Made by a program: the position numbers and the translations under genes
Part shown: positions 28,355 through 36,621 of the stretch, piece after piece
Numbering within the stretch: position 1 is the first letter of the stretch
Layout: every line of letters starts with the position of its first letter
Notes under the pieces: model-generated
The model's database searches: none
What the model saw: the letters and a program-made list of their open reading frames with translations, nothing else
Told to the model about the DNA's origin: nothing
Assembly (NCBI GenBank): GCA_902790675.1
Contig: CADASU010000002.1
Location: 302,730-366,729 of the forward strand
Length of the DNA: 64,000 bases
Source of the DNA: Oscillospiraceae bacterium
GTDB taxonomy: Bacteria > Bacillota > Clostridia > Oscillospirales > Ruminococcaceae
Reading direction: 5' to 3'

Positions 28355-28873
28355 TTACATTATATCTGGCGCAGGATATTCTTCTCCAAATGTTTCTACT
28401 GTAACTTTAACCATTTTTTGCGGATTAATTGGCTTGTCTCGTGAGTCTGTTTCTTGATTAACTATAAAATCCACTTCATCGAGTCCACCAATCACCTTAC
28501 CAAACGCAGCATAGCTTCCGTCTAAATGTGGTGCATCATCCACCATTATAAAAAATTGCGAACTAGCACTATTTAAATCATATGCCCGTGCCATAGATAT
28601 AACACCTCGTGTGTGGTTCAAGTTATTTTTAAATCCATTACTGCTAAATTCTCCAAAAATGTTTTTGCCAGATCCCCCCGTTCCATTGCCTTGGGGATCA
28701 CCACCTTGAATCATAAAACCCGGAATTACTCTATGAAAAATTGTATTATCATAAAATCCATTCTTTACCAAATTAACAAAATTTCTAACAGTATTAGGAG
28801 CTATTTTTGGATAAAGTTCAACTTTTATTTTATTTTCATTTTCCATTTGAATTGTAACTATAGGATTTTTCAT
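28355..28873 (-). CDS. Cyclophilin-type peptidyl-prolyl cis-trans isomerase
   Basis: A 172-residue cytoplasmic cyclophilin. Catalytic and binding elements are FHRVIPGFMIQGGDPQGNGTG, GVISMARA, SSQFFIM and LDGSYAAFGKVIGG. No signal peptide or lipobox is present, so it acts inside the cell. ATG with GGAGG upstream. It is monocistronic, convergent with dapB. Confidence 0.95.
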   Translation of the reverse strand: MKNPIVTIQMENENKIKVELYPKIAPNTVRNFVNLVKNGFYDNTIFHRVIPGFMIQGGDPQGNGTGGSGKNIFGEFSSNGFKNNLNHTRGVISMARAYDLNSASSQFFIMVDDAPHLDGSYAAFGKVIGGLDEVDFIVNQETDSRDKPINPQKMVKVTVETFGEEYPAPDIM

Positions 28874-28992
28874 TATAATACCTCCAAGTTAAATATACAA
28901 CTAGCGAAAATCTTATCACAAATAAAAAAATATTTCAATATATACATTTAAATATTTCTAAAACATTTAAAAATTAAAAGGAGTAATCTAAA

Positions 28993-29994
28993 TTGCAAAA
29001 AGCAAAAAGTCATAAAAGATTAATGCCACTATATATTTTAAATATTTTAAAAAAACATACCGATCAAGACAAACACCTTCGTCAAAAAGAAATAGTAAAA
29101 TTACTAAATGCTTCTTTCAAAATTAATTGTGAAAGAAAGTCAGTTGCAAGAAATATTAAATATTTAATAGATGCAGGTTTTGACATACGTAATGAAAAAG
29201 GATATTACATAGTAGACCAGCAATTTAATGACTGTGAAGTTAGTTTAATGATTAATAATATTTTATATGCTAAATATATACCAAAAAGTCATCGTAATTC
29301 GTTAATTGAAAAACTATCGTCCCTAGCTAGCAAATCATTTCGATCAAATTTAAATTATAATAAATTTCTAAAAGATTCTTACTCTCAAAACACACAAATT
29401 TTTTACACAATTGAAATTTTAAATCAAGCTATAATAGAAAATAAAAAAGTAAAATTTCAATATAATTCATATGAATGCGACAAAAAATTACATCCTATAT
29501 TTTCTGAAAAGTTCACCATCATGCCATATAAAATTATAATTTCTAATGGTTGGCCATATATATTAAGCAACAACAATTTATCATTCAGACTAGACCACAT
29601 AACAAATATTGAAATAATTGAACAAAAAAGCCAATATAGTTTCAATTCTAGTCTGTCTTCTTGTTTTAGTAACAATTTAAATAATAATACAATTGTGAAA
29701 TTTAGAGCTAAAAAAACAATAATAAATGACATAATGGATCAATTTGAAAATTTTGAATTTACAGGCGAATGTAGCAATTATTGTTATGTTAAAGCTAATG
29801 TAGACATCAATACTATGTTTTATTGGAGCTTTAAACACGGTACAGATATAAAAATAATTTCACCCCAAACCTTAAAGCAAAAAATTAAGCATGCAGCTCA
29901 AAACTTAGTAAACCAATATATAGAATTGGATAAGCCCGCATCTTCCTTAATTTTAAGTTCATTAAAAAAACTAAGATTATATCCTACTTCTTAA
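28993..29994 (+). CDS. WYL-domain transcriptional regulator
   Basis: The 333 residues comprise an N-terminal winged helix (about 10-75: LRQKEIVKLL and RKSVARNIKYLIDAGFDI) and a WYL ligand-sensing domain (about 140-215: EILNQAIIENKKVKFQYN, MPYKIIISNGWPYILS), ending in a WCX-like tail. WYL regulators sense nucleic-acid or nucleotide ligands in known cases; the target here is unknown. TTG start 10 bases after AAAAGGAG. It stands alone; the purine operon begins 260 bases downstream. Confidence 0.85.
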   Translation: MQKAKSHKRLMPLYILNILKKHTDQDKHLRQKEIVKLLNASFKINCERKSVARNIKYLIDAGFDIRNEKGYYIVDQQFNDCEVSLMINNILYAKYIPKSHRNSLIEKLSSLASKSFRSNLNYNKFLKDSYSQNTQIFYTIEILNQAIIENKKVKFQYNSYECDKKLHPIFSEKFTIMPYKIIISNGWPYILSNNNLSFRLDHITNIEIIEQKSQYSFNSSLSSCFSNNLNNNTIVKFRAKKTIINDIMDQFENFEFTGECSNYCYVKANVDINTMFYWSFKHGTDIKIISPQTLKQKIKHAAQNLVNQYIELDKPASSLILSSLKKLRLYPTS

Positions 29995-30014
29995 GATTAA
30001 TAATAAATTGATTC

Positions 30015-30043
30015 TTGATTATTGTAGTAAAATGTTGTACAAT
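30015..30043 (+). promoter_or_regulatory. Predicted promoter of the RNA upstream of purE
   Basis: TTGATT (30015-30020) and TACAAT (30038-30043) with a 17-base spacer. The start would be near 30050. Confidence 0.6.
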
Positions 30044-30049
30044 TTAATG

Positions 30050-30199
30050 TAGATGATTATTTTTGTTTGAGGGGACGGTTCCCGTGCATAGGAAAATGGT
30101 GTTTATTTCAATAATCTTGAATTTTCACGGGGTTTTTGCAGCCTTTTTGCACGCTAACAATATATTCAATTAGAAACTGCAAGTAATTTGCAGTTTTTT
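30050..30199 (+). ncRNA. Candidate structured small RNA upstream of purE (possible 6S RNA)
   Basis: About 150 bases lie between a good promoter and an intrinsic terminator (AAACTGCAA 30174-30182 with TTGCAGTTT 30188-30196, then T-rich). Inside, CCCGTG 30081-30086 pairs with CACGGG 30126-30131, continuing as AAAAT 30093-30097 with ATTTT 30121-30125, giving an extended rod-like hairpin. CGTGCA 30083-30088 can alternatively pair with TGCACG 30148-30153. I recall 6S RNA being found immediately upstream of purE in Clostridia, so this is the leading guess; a purine-pathway attenuator is the alternative. I see no purine or ZTP riboswitch core motif. Confidence 0.45.
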
Positions 30200-30254
30200 G
30201 TCTTGCAAACAAATAATTAAAATAAAAATATTTTTCTTATAGTGGAGGTTTAAG

Positions 30255-30737
30255 ATGCCAAAAAAGAAAGTTGCAATTATTATGGGAAGTGATAGCGATT
30301 TGCCCATCGTAAAAAAAGCTATAGACAAGCTAAAATCATTCGATATACCCACACAAGTTCAAATTATTAGCGCTCATAGGACGCCAGATTTAGCTGCAGA
30401 TTTTGCTAAAAATGCAATTTCTAACGATGTTGGAGTTATAATAGCCGCAGCTGGAATGGCAGCACATTTAGCAGGAGTAATTGCTGCACACACTATTCTT
30501 CCAGTAATTGGCTTGCCAATAAAATCAACACTAGAAGGTTTAGATTCTTTACTATCAACAGTTCAAATGCCTCCTGGAGTTCCTGTTGCCACAGTAGGAA
30601 TAAATAATGCAGACAACGCAGCTATTTTGGCAGCACAAATTTTAGCAATAACTGATAGTGACGTTAGCTTAAAATTAGCTCAAATGAAAGAAAACATGTG
30701 CAATCGCGTAATCGAAAAAAATAAAAATTTAAAATAA
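30255..30737 (+). CDS. purE: N5-carboxyaminoimidazole ribonucleotide mutase PurE
   Basis: Of the 160 residues, VAIIMGSDSDLP is the catalytic Ser/Asp loop, SAHRTPD binds substrate, and AAAGMAAHLAGVIAAHT completes the class I-type site. PurE moves the carboxyl group to make CAIR. No purK partner is in the window. First gene of an eight-gene purine operon; GGAGG before the ATG. Confidence 0.96.
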   Translation: MPKKKVAIIMGSDSDLPIVKKAIDKLKSFDIPTQVQIISAHRTPDLAADFAKNAISNDVGVIIAAAGMAAHLAGVIAAHTILPVIGLPIKSTLEGLDSLLSTVQMPPGVPVATVGINNADNAAILAAQILAITDSDVSLKLAQMKENMCNRVIEKNKNLK

Positions 30738-30774
30738 AAAGTATACATATAATCTATGTCTTGGGAGGACAATC

Positions 30775-31485
30775 ATGGAAAAATTAAATCAGCTATATGA
30801 AGGAAAAGCAAAAAAAGTATATTCAACAAATGACGATAATTATGTTATTGTATCTTACAAAGACGATGCTACAGCATTTAATGGAGAAAAAAAAGGAACC
30901 ATATTAGGCAAAGGCGTAATAAATAATAGGTTAACAAATCATTTTATGCAAATGCTAGAAGAAAATAACATTCCAACACATTTTGTTAAAGAAATTTCTG
31001 ACAGAGAAACAATTGTTAAAAAAGTTGAAATAGTTCCTTTAGAAGTTATTGTTAGAAATGTTGCAGCAGGTTCTTTTTCAAAAAGATATGGAATTGAAGA
31101 AGGAACCATATTAAATCAACCATCATTAGAATTTTCACTCAAAAATGATGATTTGGGCGATCCTTTAATAAACACATATCACATACTATCTATAGGAATT
31201 GCAACTCAAAAAGAAATAGATCTTATTGAAGATTATGCATTTAAGATAAATTCTCTACTAAAAGAGTATTTGCTAAAATTTAATGTTGAACTAATAGACT
31301 TTAAACTTGAATTTGGAAAAACATCAGATAATACAATTGTTTTGGCTGATGAAATATCACCAGATACATGTCGCTTCTGGGATGTAGATACTCATGAAAA
31401 ATTAGACAAAGATCGTTTTAGAAGAAATTTAGGCAATGAAGAGCATGCATATCAAGAAATGCTTAAAAGAATAATTGGAAAATAA
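30775..31485 (+). CDS. purC: Phosphoribosylaminoimidazole-succinocarboxamide synthase PurC
   Basis: The 236-residue SAICAR synthetase ligates aspartate to CAIR with ATP. It shows LYEGKAKKVYST, YKDDATAFNGEKKG, EVIVRNVAAGS, IDFKLEFG and ADEISPDTCRFWD, the standard set of signatures. TGGGAGG precedes the ATG. Spacing to purE is 37 bases and to purF 34 bases, consistent with one transcript. Confidence 0.97.
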   Translation: MEKLNQLYEGKAKKVYSTNDDNYVIVSYKDDATAFNGEKKGTILGKGVINNRLTNHFMQMLEENNIPTHFVKEISDRETIVKKVEIVPLEVIVRNVAAGSFSKRYGIEEGTILNQPSLEFSLKNDDLGDPLINTYHILSIGIATQKEIDLIEDYAFKINSLLKEYLLKFNVELIDFKLEFGKTSDNTIVLADEISPDTCRFWDVDTHEKLDKDRFRRNLGNEEHAYQEMLKRIIGK

Positions 31486-31519
31486 AAATTTAAAATATTA
31501 AAAAAGGATAAGTTATATT

Positions 31520-32947
31520 ATGAAAAATTCTTTACACGAAGAATGCGGTGTATTTGGAATATGGACAAAAGAAAGATCTTTAGATCCCGCTAGAAATGCC
31601 TATTTTGCCCTATATGCTCTGCAACATAGAGGTCAGGAAAGTTGTGGAATAGCTGTAAACGATAGGGGTGTTATATCTCACTATCGTGATCTTGGCCTTG
31701 TTTCTGAAGTTTTTACAGAACAACAAATTAACAATCTTGGCGAAGGAAACATGGCAATTGGTCATGTTAGATATTCAACTTCTGGCGTGTTAAATTGCTC
31801 GAATGCCCAGCCTCTTTGTGTTCAACACATTAAAGGCCCGTTGGCTATAGCTCATAATGGAAATATAACTAATGCATCTGAACTAAGAAAAAAATTTGAA
31901 TTAGGCGGTGCAATTTTTCACGGAACAAGCGATACGGAAGTTATAGCGTATGCAATTACTTTAAACAGATTGAAAACATCATCAATAGAAGAAGCTGTAA
32001 AAGAAACTATTAAAATATTAAAAGGATCATTTAGTATAGTAGTTATGTCGGCTCAAAAATTAATTGCAGCTCGTGATCCTATCGGTTTTAGGCCGCTATG
32101 CTTAGGCAAAAAAGACGATGGATCAATATTGTTTGCATCAGAAAGCTGTGCTTTTGCTACAATAAATGGAAGATTTGTTAGAGATATTAAACCTGGCGAA
32201 ATGGTTATAGTTGAGAAAGGAAATATGCGATCTGATACTTCTTTATGTAAAAAAAGAGGAAATATGTGCGTATTTGAATACATTTATTTTGCAAGACCAG
32301 ACAGTATTATAGATGGTGCTAGCGTCTATGAAGCTAGAATTAAAGCGGGAAAATTTCTTGCCATAGAGCACCCTGTAGATGCCGATGTTGTAATAGGCGT
32401 TCCAGATTCTGGCTTAATTGCTGCTCAAGGTTTTGCTATGCAAAGCAACATCGTTTACTGTGATGGTTTTGTTAAAAATAAATATATTGGAAGAAGCTTT
32501 ATACAACCAACCCAGAGTATGCGTGAAAATGTTGTTAAAATCAAATTAAATGTTATAAAATCTACAGTTAAAGGCAAAAAAGTTGTTATGGTCGATGACT
32601 CTATAGTTAGAGGAACAACCAGTAAAAGAATAGTTTCAATGTTAAGAGATGCTGGAGCTAAAGAAGTTCACATGAGAGTTTCGTGTCCTCCTTTTAAAAA
32701 TCCTTGCTACTTTGGAACAGATATAGACAGTCGTGAAAACTTAATTGCTTGTAAAATGAGTATCGATGAAATTGCAAAACACATAGGTGTTGATAGTTTA
32801 GGCTATCTTAGCATAGAAAGTGTTAAAAAAATTGCAAATTCAGAGCAAACTGATTTTTGTGTTGGATGCTTTAGCGGAGAATACCCTTCAGAGCCCCCAA
32901 AAGAAACAAGCAAGAATAAATTTGAACAAAAAATTATTGATATGTAA
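31520..32947 (+). CDS. purF: Amidophosphoribosyltransferase PurF
   Basis: PurF commits PRPP to purine synthesis by adding ammonia from glutamine. The 475 residues start with a short propeptide (MKNSLHEE) before the Ntn nucleophile Cys of CGVFGIW. The glutaminase part includes ALQHRGQES and AHNGNI. The PRTase part has VVMVDDSIVRGTTSKR. Cysteines at MCVFE and CVGCFSGEYP are in the places used for the 4Fe-4S cluster in the Bacillus enzyme. ATG start with AAAAGGA. Confidence 0.96.
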   Translation: MKNSLHEECGVFGIWTKERSLDPARNAYFALYALQHRGQESCGIAVNDRGVISHYRDLGLVSEVFTEQQINNLGEGNMAIGHVRYSTSGVLNCSNAQPLCVQHIKGPLAIAHNGNITNASELRKKFELGGAIFHGTSDTEVIAYAITLNRLKTSSIEEAVKETIKILKGSFSIVVMSAQKLIAARDPIGFRPLCLGKKDDGSILFASESCAFATINGRFVRDIKPGEMVIVEKGNMRSDTSLCKKRGNMCVFEYIYFARPDSIIDGASVYEARIKAGKFLAIEHPVDADVVIGVPDSGLIAAQGFAMQSNIVYCDGFVKNKYIGRSFIQPTQSMRENVVKIKLNVIKSTVKGKKVVMVDDSIVRGTTSKRIVSMLRDAGAKEVHMRVSCPPFKNPCYFGTDIDSRENLIACKMSIDEIAKHIGVDSLGYLSIESVKKIANSEQTDFCVGCFSGEYPSEPPKETSKNKFEQKIIDM

Positions 32948-32992
32948 ATTGTTAAATATTTAAAAATAAATATGCTTAATGAAAGGTGTAAA

Positions 32993-34027
32993 ATGGATAG
33001 TTATAGCAATAGTTATAAAAAAGCAGGTGTTGATGTTACTGCTGGATATAAATCAGTTGAACTTATGAAATCACATATATCAAAAACTAATATTCCAGGT
33101 GTTTTTAGCGATATTGGTGGATTTGGAGGTATGTTTGCTCCAGATCTGTCAAATATGTCTAAACCCGTTTTTGTTTCTGGAACCGATGGGGTTGGAACTA
33201 AAATAAAAATAGCTATGCTTTTAAATAAACACGATACTATCGGCATAGATTGCGTGGCTATGTGTGTAAACGATATAATTTGTAGCGGTGCTAAACCTTT
33301 GTTTTTTCTCGATTATATCGCTTGTGGAAAAAATTATCCCGAAAAAATTGCAACAATAGTTTCTGGAATAGCTGAAGGATGTGTTCAATCTGGCTGTGCA
33401 TTAATTGGCGGCGAAACAGCAGAACATCCTGGAATGATGCCTGAAGATGATTATGACTTGGCAGGTTTTGCGGTTGGAGTTGTTGACAAAGAAAAAATAA
33501 TTTCAAACCAATCTCAAGAGCCTGGAGATGTTTTAATTGCTCTTCCATCTTCTGGAGTTCACTCAAACGGTTTCTCTTTAGTAAGAAAAGTGTTTGACGT
33601 AGAAAATGCTGACCTTGAAAGTAACTTCGGAATGTTGGAAAAAAGTTTAGGAGAAACTCTTATAGAGCCTACCATAATATATGTTAAACCAATTTTGAGC
33701 CTCTTAAACAAAATTGATGTAAAATCTATTTGTCATATAACTGGTGGCGGTTTTTATGAAAATATACCTAGAACACTGCCAGAAAACGTTAATGCTAAAA
33801 TATTTAGCTCTAATTTAATAATTCCAAATATTTTTAACTTAATAATGGAAAAAGGAAAAATTTCAAAGCGAGACATGTTTAACACATTTAATATGGGTGT
33901 TGGCATGACCTGCACAGTTTCTAAAAATAATGCCGACAAAGCAATTGAAATATTAAAGTCAGAAGGAATAAATGCCTACGTCGTTGGAGAACTTCAAAGT
34001 GGAAACAAAGGTGTTGACATTATATAA
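32993..34027 (+). CDS. purM: Phosphoribosylformylglycinamidine cyclo-ligase PurM
   Basis: AIR synthetase (344 residues) closes the imidazole ring with ATP. Recognisable are YKKAGVDVTAGYKSVELM, GGFGGMFAPDLS, VSGTDGVGTK, GIDCVAMCVNDI, GGETAEHPGMM, SSGVHSNGFSLVR, HITGGGFYENIPR and FNMGVGM. The frame is open from 32972, but GAAAGGTG is placed for the ATG at 32993. Confidence 0.96.
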   Translation: MDSYSNSYKKAGVDVTAGYKSVELMKSHISKTNIPGVFSDIGGFGGMFAPDLSNMSKPVFVSGTDGVGTKIKIAMLLNKHDTIGIDCVAMCVNDIICSGAKPLFFLDYIACGKNYPEKIATIVSGIAEGCVQSGCALIGGETAEHPGMMPEDDYDLAGFAVGVVDKEKIISNQSQEPGDVLIALPSSGVHSNGFSLVRKVFDVENADLESNFGMLEKSLGETLIEPTIIYVKPILSLLNKIDVKSICHITGGGFYENIPRTLPENVNAKIFSSNLIIPNIFNLIMEKGKISKRDMFNTFNMGVGMTCTVSKNNADKAIEILKSEGINAYVVGELQSGNKGVDII

Positions 34028-34067
34028 AAATTTGATTTATATCCATACATAAATGCGGAGGTTTGTT

Positions 34068-34694
34068 TTGAAAAAAATAACAGTATTAGTTTCAGGCGGA
34101 GGCACAAATTTACAAGCTTTAATATCTGCTTGTCAGGAAGGAAAAATTAAAAACGGAAAAATTTCACTAGTTTTGTCATCTAATCCTAATGCATATGCGA
34201 TAGAAAGAGCTAAAGCAGCTAACATAAGAACTGTTGTTGTAAACAGAAAGAAATATAGTGATGCTAAAAACTTTAATGACGAATTATTACATGAGTTAAA
34301 AAGAGAAAATCCTGATATAATCGTTCTTGCTGGTTTTATGTGCATTTTAGATAAAAGAATAATAGAACATTTTAAAAATAAAATAATAAATGTTCACCCC
34401 TCACTAATACCATCTTTTTCAGGAAAAGGATTTTATGGGTTGCACGTCCATGAAGCTGCTTTAAAACGGGGAGTAAAAATCACAGGAGCAACAGTGCATT
34501 TTGTAAATGAAATACCTGACGGTGGACCAATTATATTACAAAAATGTGTCCCAGTTTATAATGCAGATACTCCTGAAATTCTTCAAAAACGGGTTATGGA
34601 ACAAGCAGAATGGCTGATATTGCCAGAAGCTGTCTCTCTAATCTGCTCAGAAAAATTTAATATTAAAAATAACATAGTAAATATAGAGGTATAA
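34068..34694 (+). CDS. purN: Phosphoribosylglycinamide formyltransferase PurN
   Basis: The folate-dependent GAR transformylase of 208 residues: VSGGGTNLQALI, LAGFMCIL, NVHPSLIPSFSGKGFYGLHVHEAAL (the catalytic Asn/His region) and GATVHFV.E.PDGGPII. An upstream ATG at 34053 overlaps the GGAGG, so the TTG at 34068 is the likely start. It is followed one base after its stop by the PurO-like gene. Confidence 0.95.
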   Translation: MKKITVLVSGGGTNLQALISACQEGKIKNGKISLVLSSNPNAYAIERAKAANIRTVVVNRKKYSDAKNFNDELLHELKRENPDIIVLAGFMCILDKRIIEHFKNKIINVHPSLIPSFSGKGFYGLHVHEAALKRGVKITGATVHFVNEIPDGGPIILQKCVPVYNADTPEILQKRVMEQAEWLILPEAVSLICSEKFNIKNNIVNIEV

Positions 34695-34695
34695 A

Positions 34696-35403
34696 ATGAA
34701 AAGTATAAGCGAAATAATTTCTTCAAACAGTTATCCGGGTCGTGGAATAATAATTGGTGTTGATGAAAGCCGTTCAAATGTTGCAATTGCGTATTTTATT
34801 ATGGGAAGAAGTGAAAATTCACGCAATAGAGTATTTGTTTTAGATGATGAAGATGTTAGAACAAAGGCTTTTGATGAATCTAAACTAACAGATCCAAGTT
34901 TAATAATATATAAGCCTGTTCGTGTAATGGGTGGAACTACAATAGTTACAAACGGTGATCAAACAGATACAATTTTTAATGGTTTAAGAAATGGTAAAAG
35001 TTTCGAGCAGTCGCTAAGAACTAGAACTTTTGAGCCAGATGATCCAAATTTCACTCCTAGAATTTCTGGAATCGTAACACTAAATGATACAGATGCAGAA
35101 TATAAATTATCTATACTAAAAAGTTGCAACGGAAATAGTAGTTCAGTCCAAAGATTCTTCTTTGAATATGACAAACCTCTATCCGGCCAAGGTCATTTTA
35201 TCCACACATATGTTAAAGATGCTAACCCTCTACCAAGTTTTAAAGGCGAACCTCATCTTGTAAAAATTTCAGGAAATTTAGAACAATTTGGAAATGATAT
35301 ATGGAATTCATTAGATAGTGATAATAAAATCAGTTTGTTTACAAGATTTATTAACATAAAAACTGGAGTTAGTCAAACACGAATAATAAATAAAAATATT
35401 TGA
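34696..35403 (+). CDS. IMP cyclohydrolase, PurO-like
   Basis: The 235 residues match the IMP cyclohydrolase family first described as archaeal PurO (Ntn-hydrolase fold): the N-terminal NSYPGRGIIIGVDES, then TTIVTNGDQTDTI, TFEPDDPNFTPRISGI and KGEPHLVKISG. It would close FAICAR to IMP, the last purine step. The neighbour encodes AICAR transformylase alone, so these two genes replace the fused bacterial PurH. The gene fits tightly between purN and purH, one base after purN and with the stop overlapping the downstream leader. Confidence 0.88.
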   Translation: MKSISEIISSNSYPGRGIIIGVDESRSNVAIAYFIMGRSENSRNRVFVLDDEDVRTKAFDESKLTDPSLIIYKPVRVMGGTTIVTNGDQTDTIFNGLRNGKSFEQSLRTRTFEPDDPNFTPRISGIVTLNDTDAEYKLSILKSCNGNSSSVQRFFFEYDKPLSGQGHFIHTYVKDANPLPSFKGEPHLVKISGNLEQFGNDIWNSLDSDNKISLFTRFINIKTGVSQTRIINKNI

Positions 35404-35417
35404 AAGGAAAACAAAAC

Positions 35418-36596
35418 ATGAAAGAATTTCTGCTTAAATATGGGTGTAATCCTAATCAGTCGCCCTCAAAAATATACATGAAAAATGGACAAGATCTGCC
35501 AATTACAATATTAAATGGCAAGCCAGGATATATAAACTTACTAGATGCTTTTAACAGTTGGCAATTAGTTCATGAATTAAAAGTTGCTACAGGATTTGCT
35601 GCTGCAACATCTTTTAAGCATGTTAGTCCAGCGGGAGCCGCTATAGGAACTCCTATGTCTGATAATTTAAAAAAAGTATGTTATATAGACGACTTAGATA
35701 TAACATCTGAAGTTGCATTAGCCTATGCTAAAGCCAGAGGAGCAGATAGAATGTCTTCATATGGAGATTGGGTTGCGCTATCTAACACATGTGATGAACA
35801 AACAGCAATGATATTAAAAAGAGAAGTTTCAGATGGAATAATTGCTCCAGGATATACTGAAAAAGCACTTGATATATTGAAAACTAAAAAACGCGGAAAT
35901 TATAACATAATTGAAATAGATGAATCTTATGTTCCTGATGAAATTGAATCTAAAGAAGTGTTTGGCATTACTTTTGAACAAAAGAGAAATAATTTGAATA
36001 TAACAAGCGATTTATTTAAGAATATTGTTACTGAAAATGTAAAAATTCCTAAGAGTTCAATTTTAGACCTGATAATTTCTATGATTACTTTAAAATACAC
36101 TCAATCCAACTCAGTGTGCTACGTAAAAAATGGAATGGCAATAGGAATAGGCGCAGGCCAACAATCTCGAGTACATTGCACAAGACTCGCCGGAAATAAA
36201 GCAGATATTTTTTGGCTTAGACAACATCCTAAAGTAATGTATTTACCATTTTTGCCTAACATAGGAAGAGCTCAACGAGATAATATTATTGACGTATATA
36301 TATCAGAAAACAATCATGAATTCTTAAAAGATGATAATTGGAAGAAATTATTTTTAGCTAAACCTGAGCCATTAACTATTCAAGAAAAAAGTGCATGGAT
36401 TTCACAACAAGAAAATGTTTCTTTAGGTTCTGATGCATTTTTCCCATTTGATGATAATATAGAAAGAGCTAAACAATCTGGCGTAAAATATATAGCTCAA
36501 CCTGGAGGCTCAATTAGAGATGAAGATGTAATAAAAGCATGTAATAAATATGGAATTGTAATGGCGTTTACTAAATGTCGCCTATTTCACCATTAA
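35418..36596 (+). CDS. purH: AICAR transformylase, stand-alone (PurH C-terminal domain only)
   Basis: This 392-residue protein corresponds only to the AICARFT half of bifunctional PurH: LKYGCNPNQSPSKIYM, FKHVSPAGAAIG, AYAKARGADRMSSYGDWVALS, GIGAGQQSRVHCTRLA and QPGGSIRDEDVI followed by MAFTKCRLFHH. The inosinicase MGS-like N-terminal domain is missing, and its function is supplied by the preceding PurO-like gene. It uses 10-formyl-THF. The ATG at 35418 follows AAAGGA; a TTG at 35400 overlaps the previous stop. Confidence 0.95.
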   Translation: MKEFLLKYGCNPNQSPSKIYMKNGQDLPITILNGKPGYINLLDAFNSWQLVHELKVATGFAAATSFKHVSPAGAAIGTPMSDNLKKVCYIDDLDITSEVALAYAKARGADRMSSYGDWVALSNTCDEQTAMILKREVSDGIIAPGYTEKALDILKTKKRGNYNIIEIDESYVPDEIESKEVFGITFEQKRNNLNITSDLFKNIVTENVKIPKSSILDLIISMITLKYTQSNSVCYVKNGMAIGIGAGQQSRVHCTRLAGNKADIFWLRQHPKVMYLPFLPNIGRAQRDNIIDVYISENNHEFLKDDNWKKLFLAKPEPLTIQEKSAWISQQENVSLGSDAFFPFDDNIERAKQSGVKYIAQPGGSIRDEDVIKACNKYGIVMAFTKCRLFHH

Positions 36597-36621
36597 TTAT
36601 TTAAAAGGTAGGTTTGTTTTT

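Noticed and set aside
30060..30140. Purine (guanine/adenine) or ZTP riboswitch upstream of purE
   Set aside because: The conserved junction and pseudoknot sequences of these aptamers are not found.
35400..36596. Truncated or frameshifted purH
   Set aside because: The missing cyclohydrolase domain is supplied by a complete PurO-like gene directly upstream, and the transformylase has its own ribosome binding site and intact motifs.
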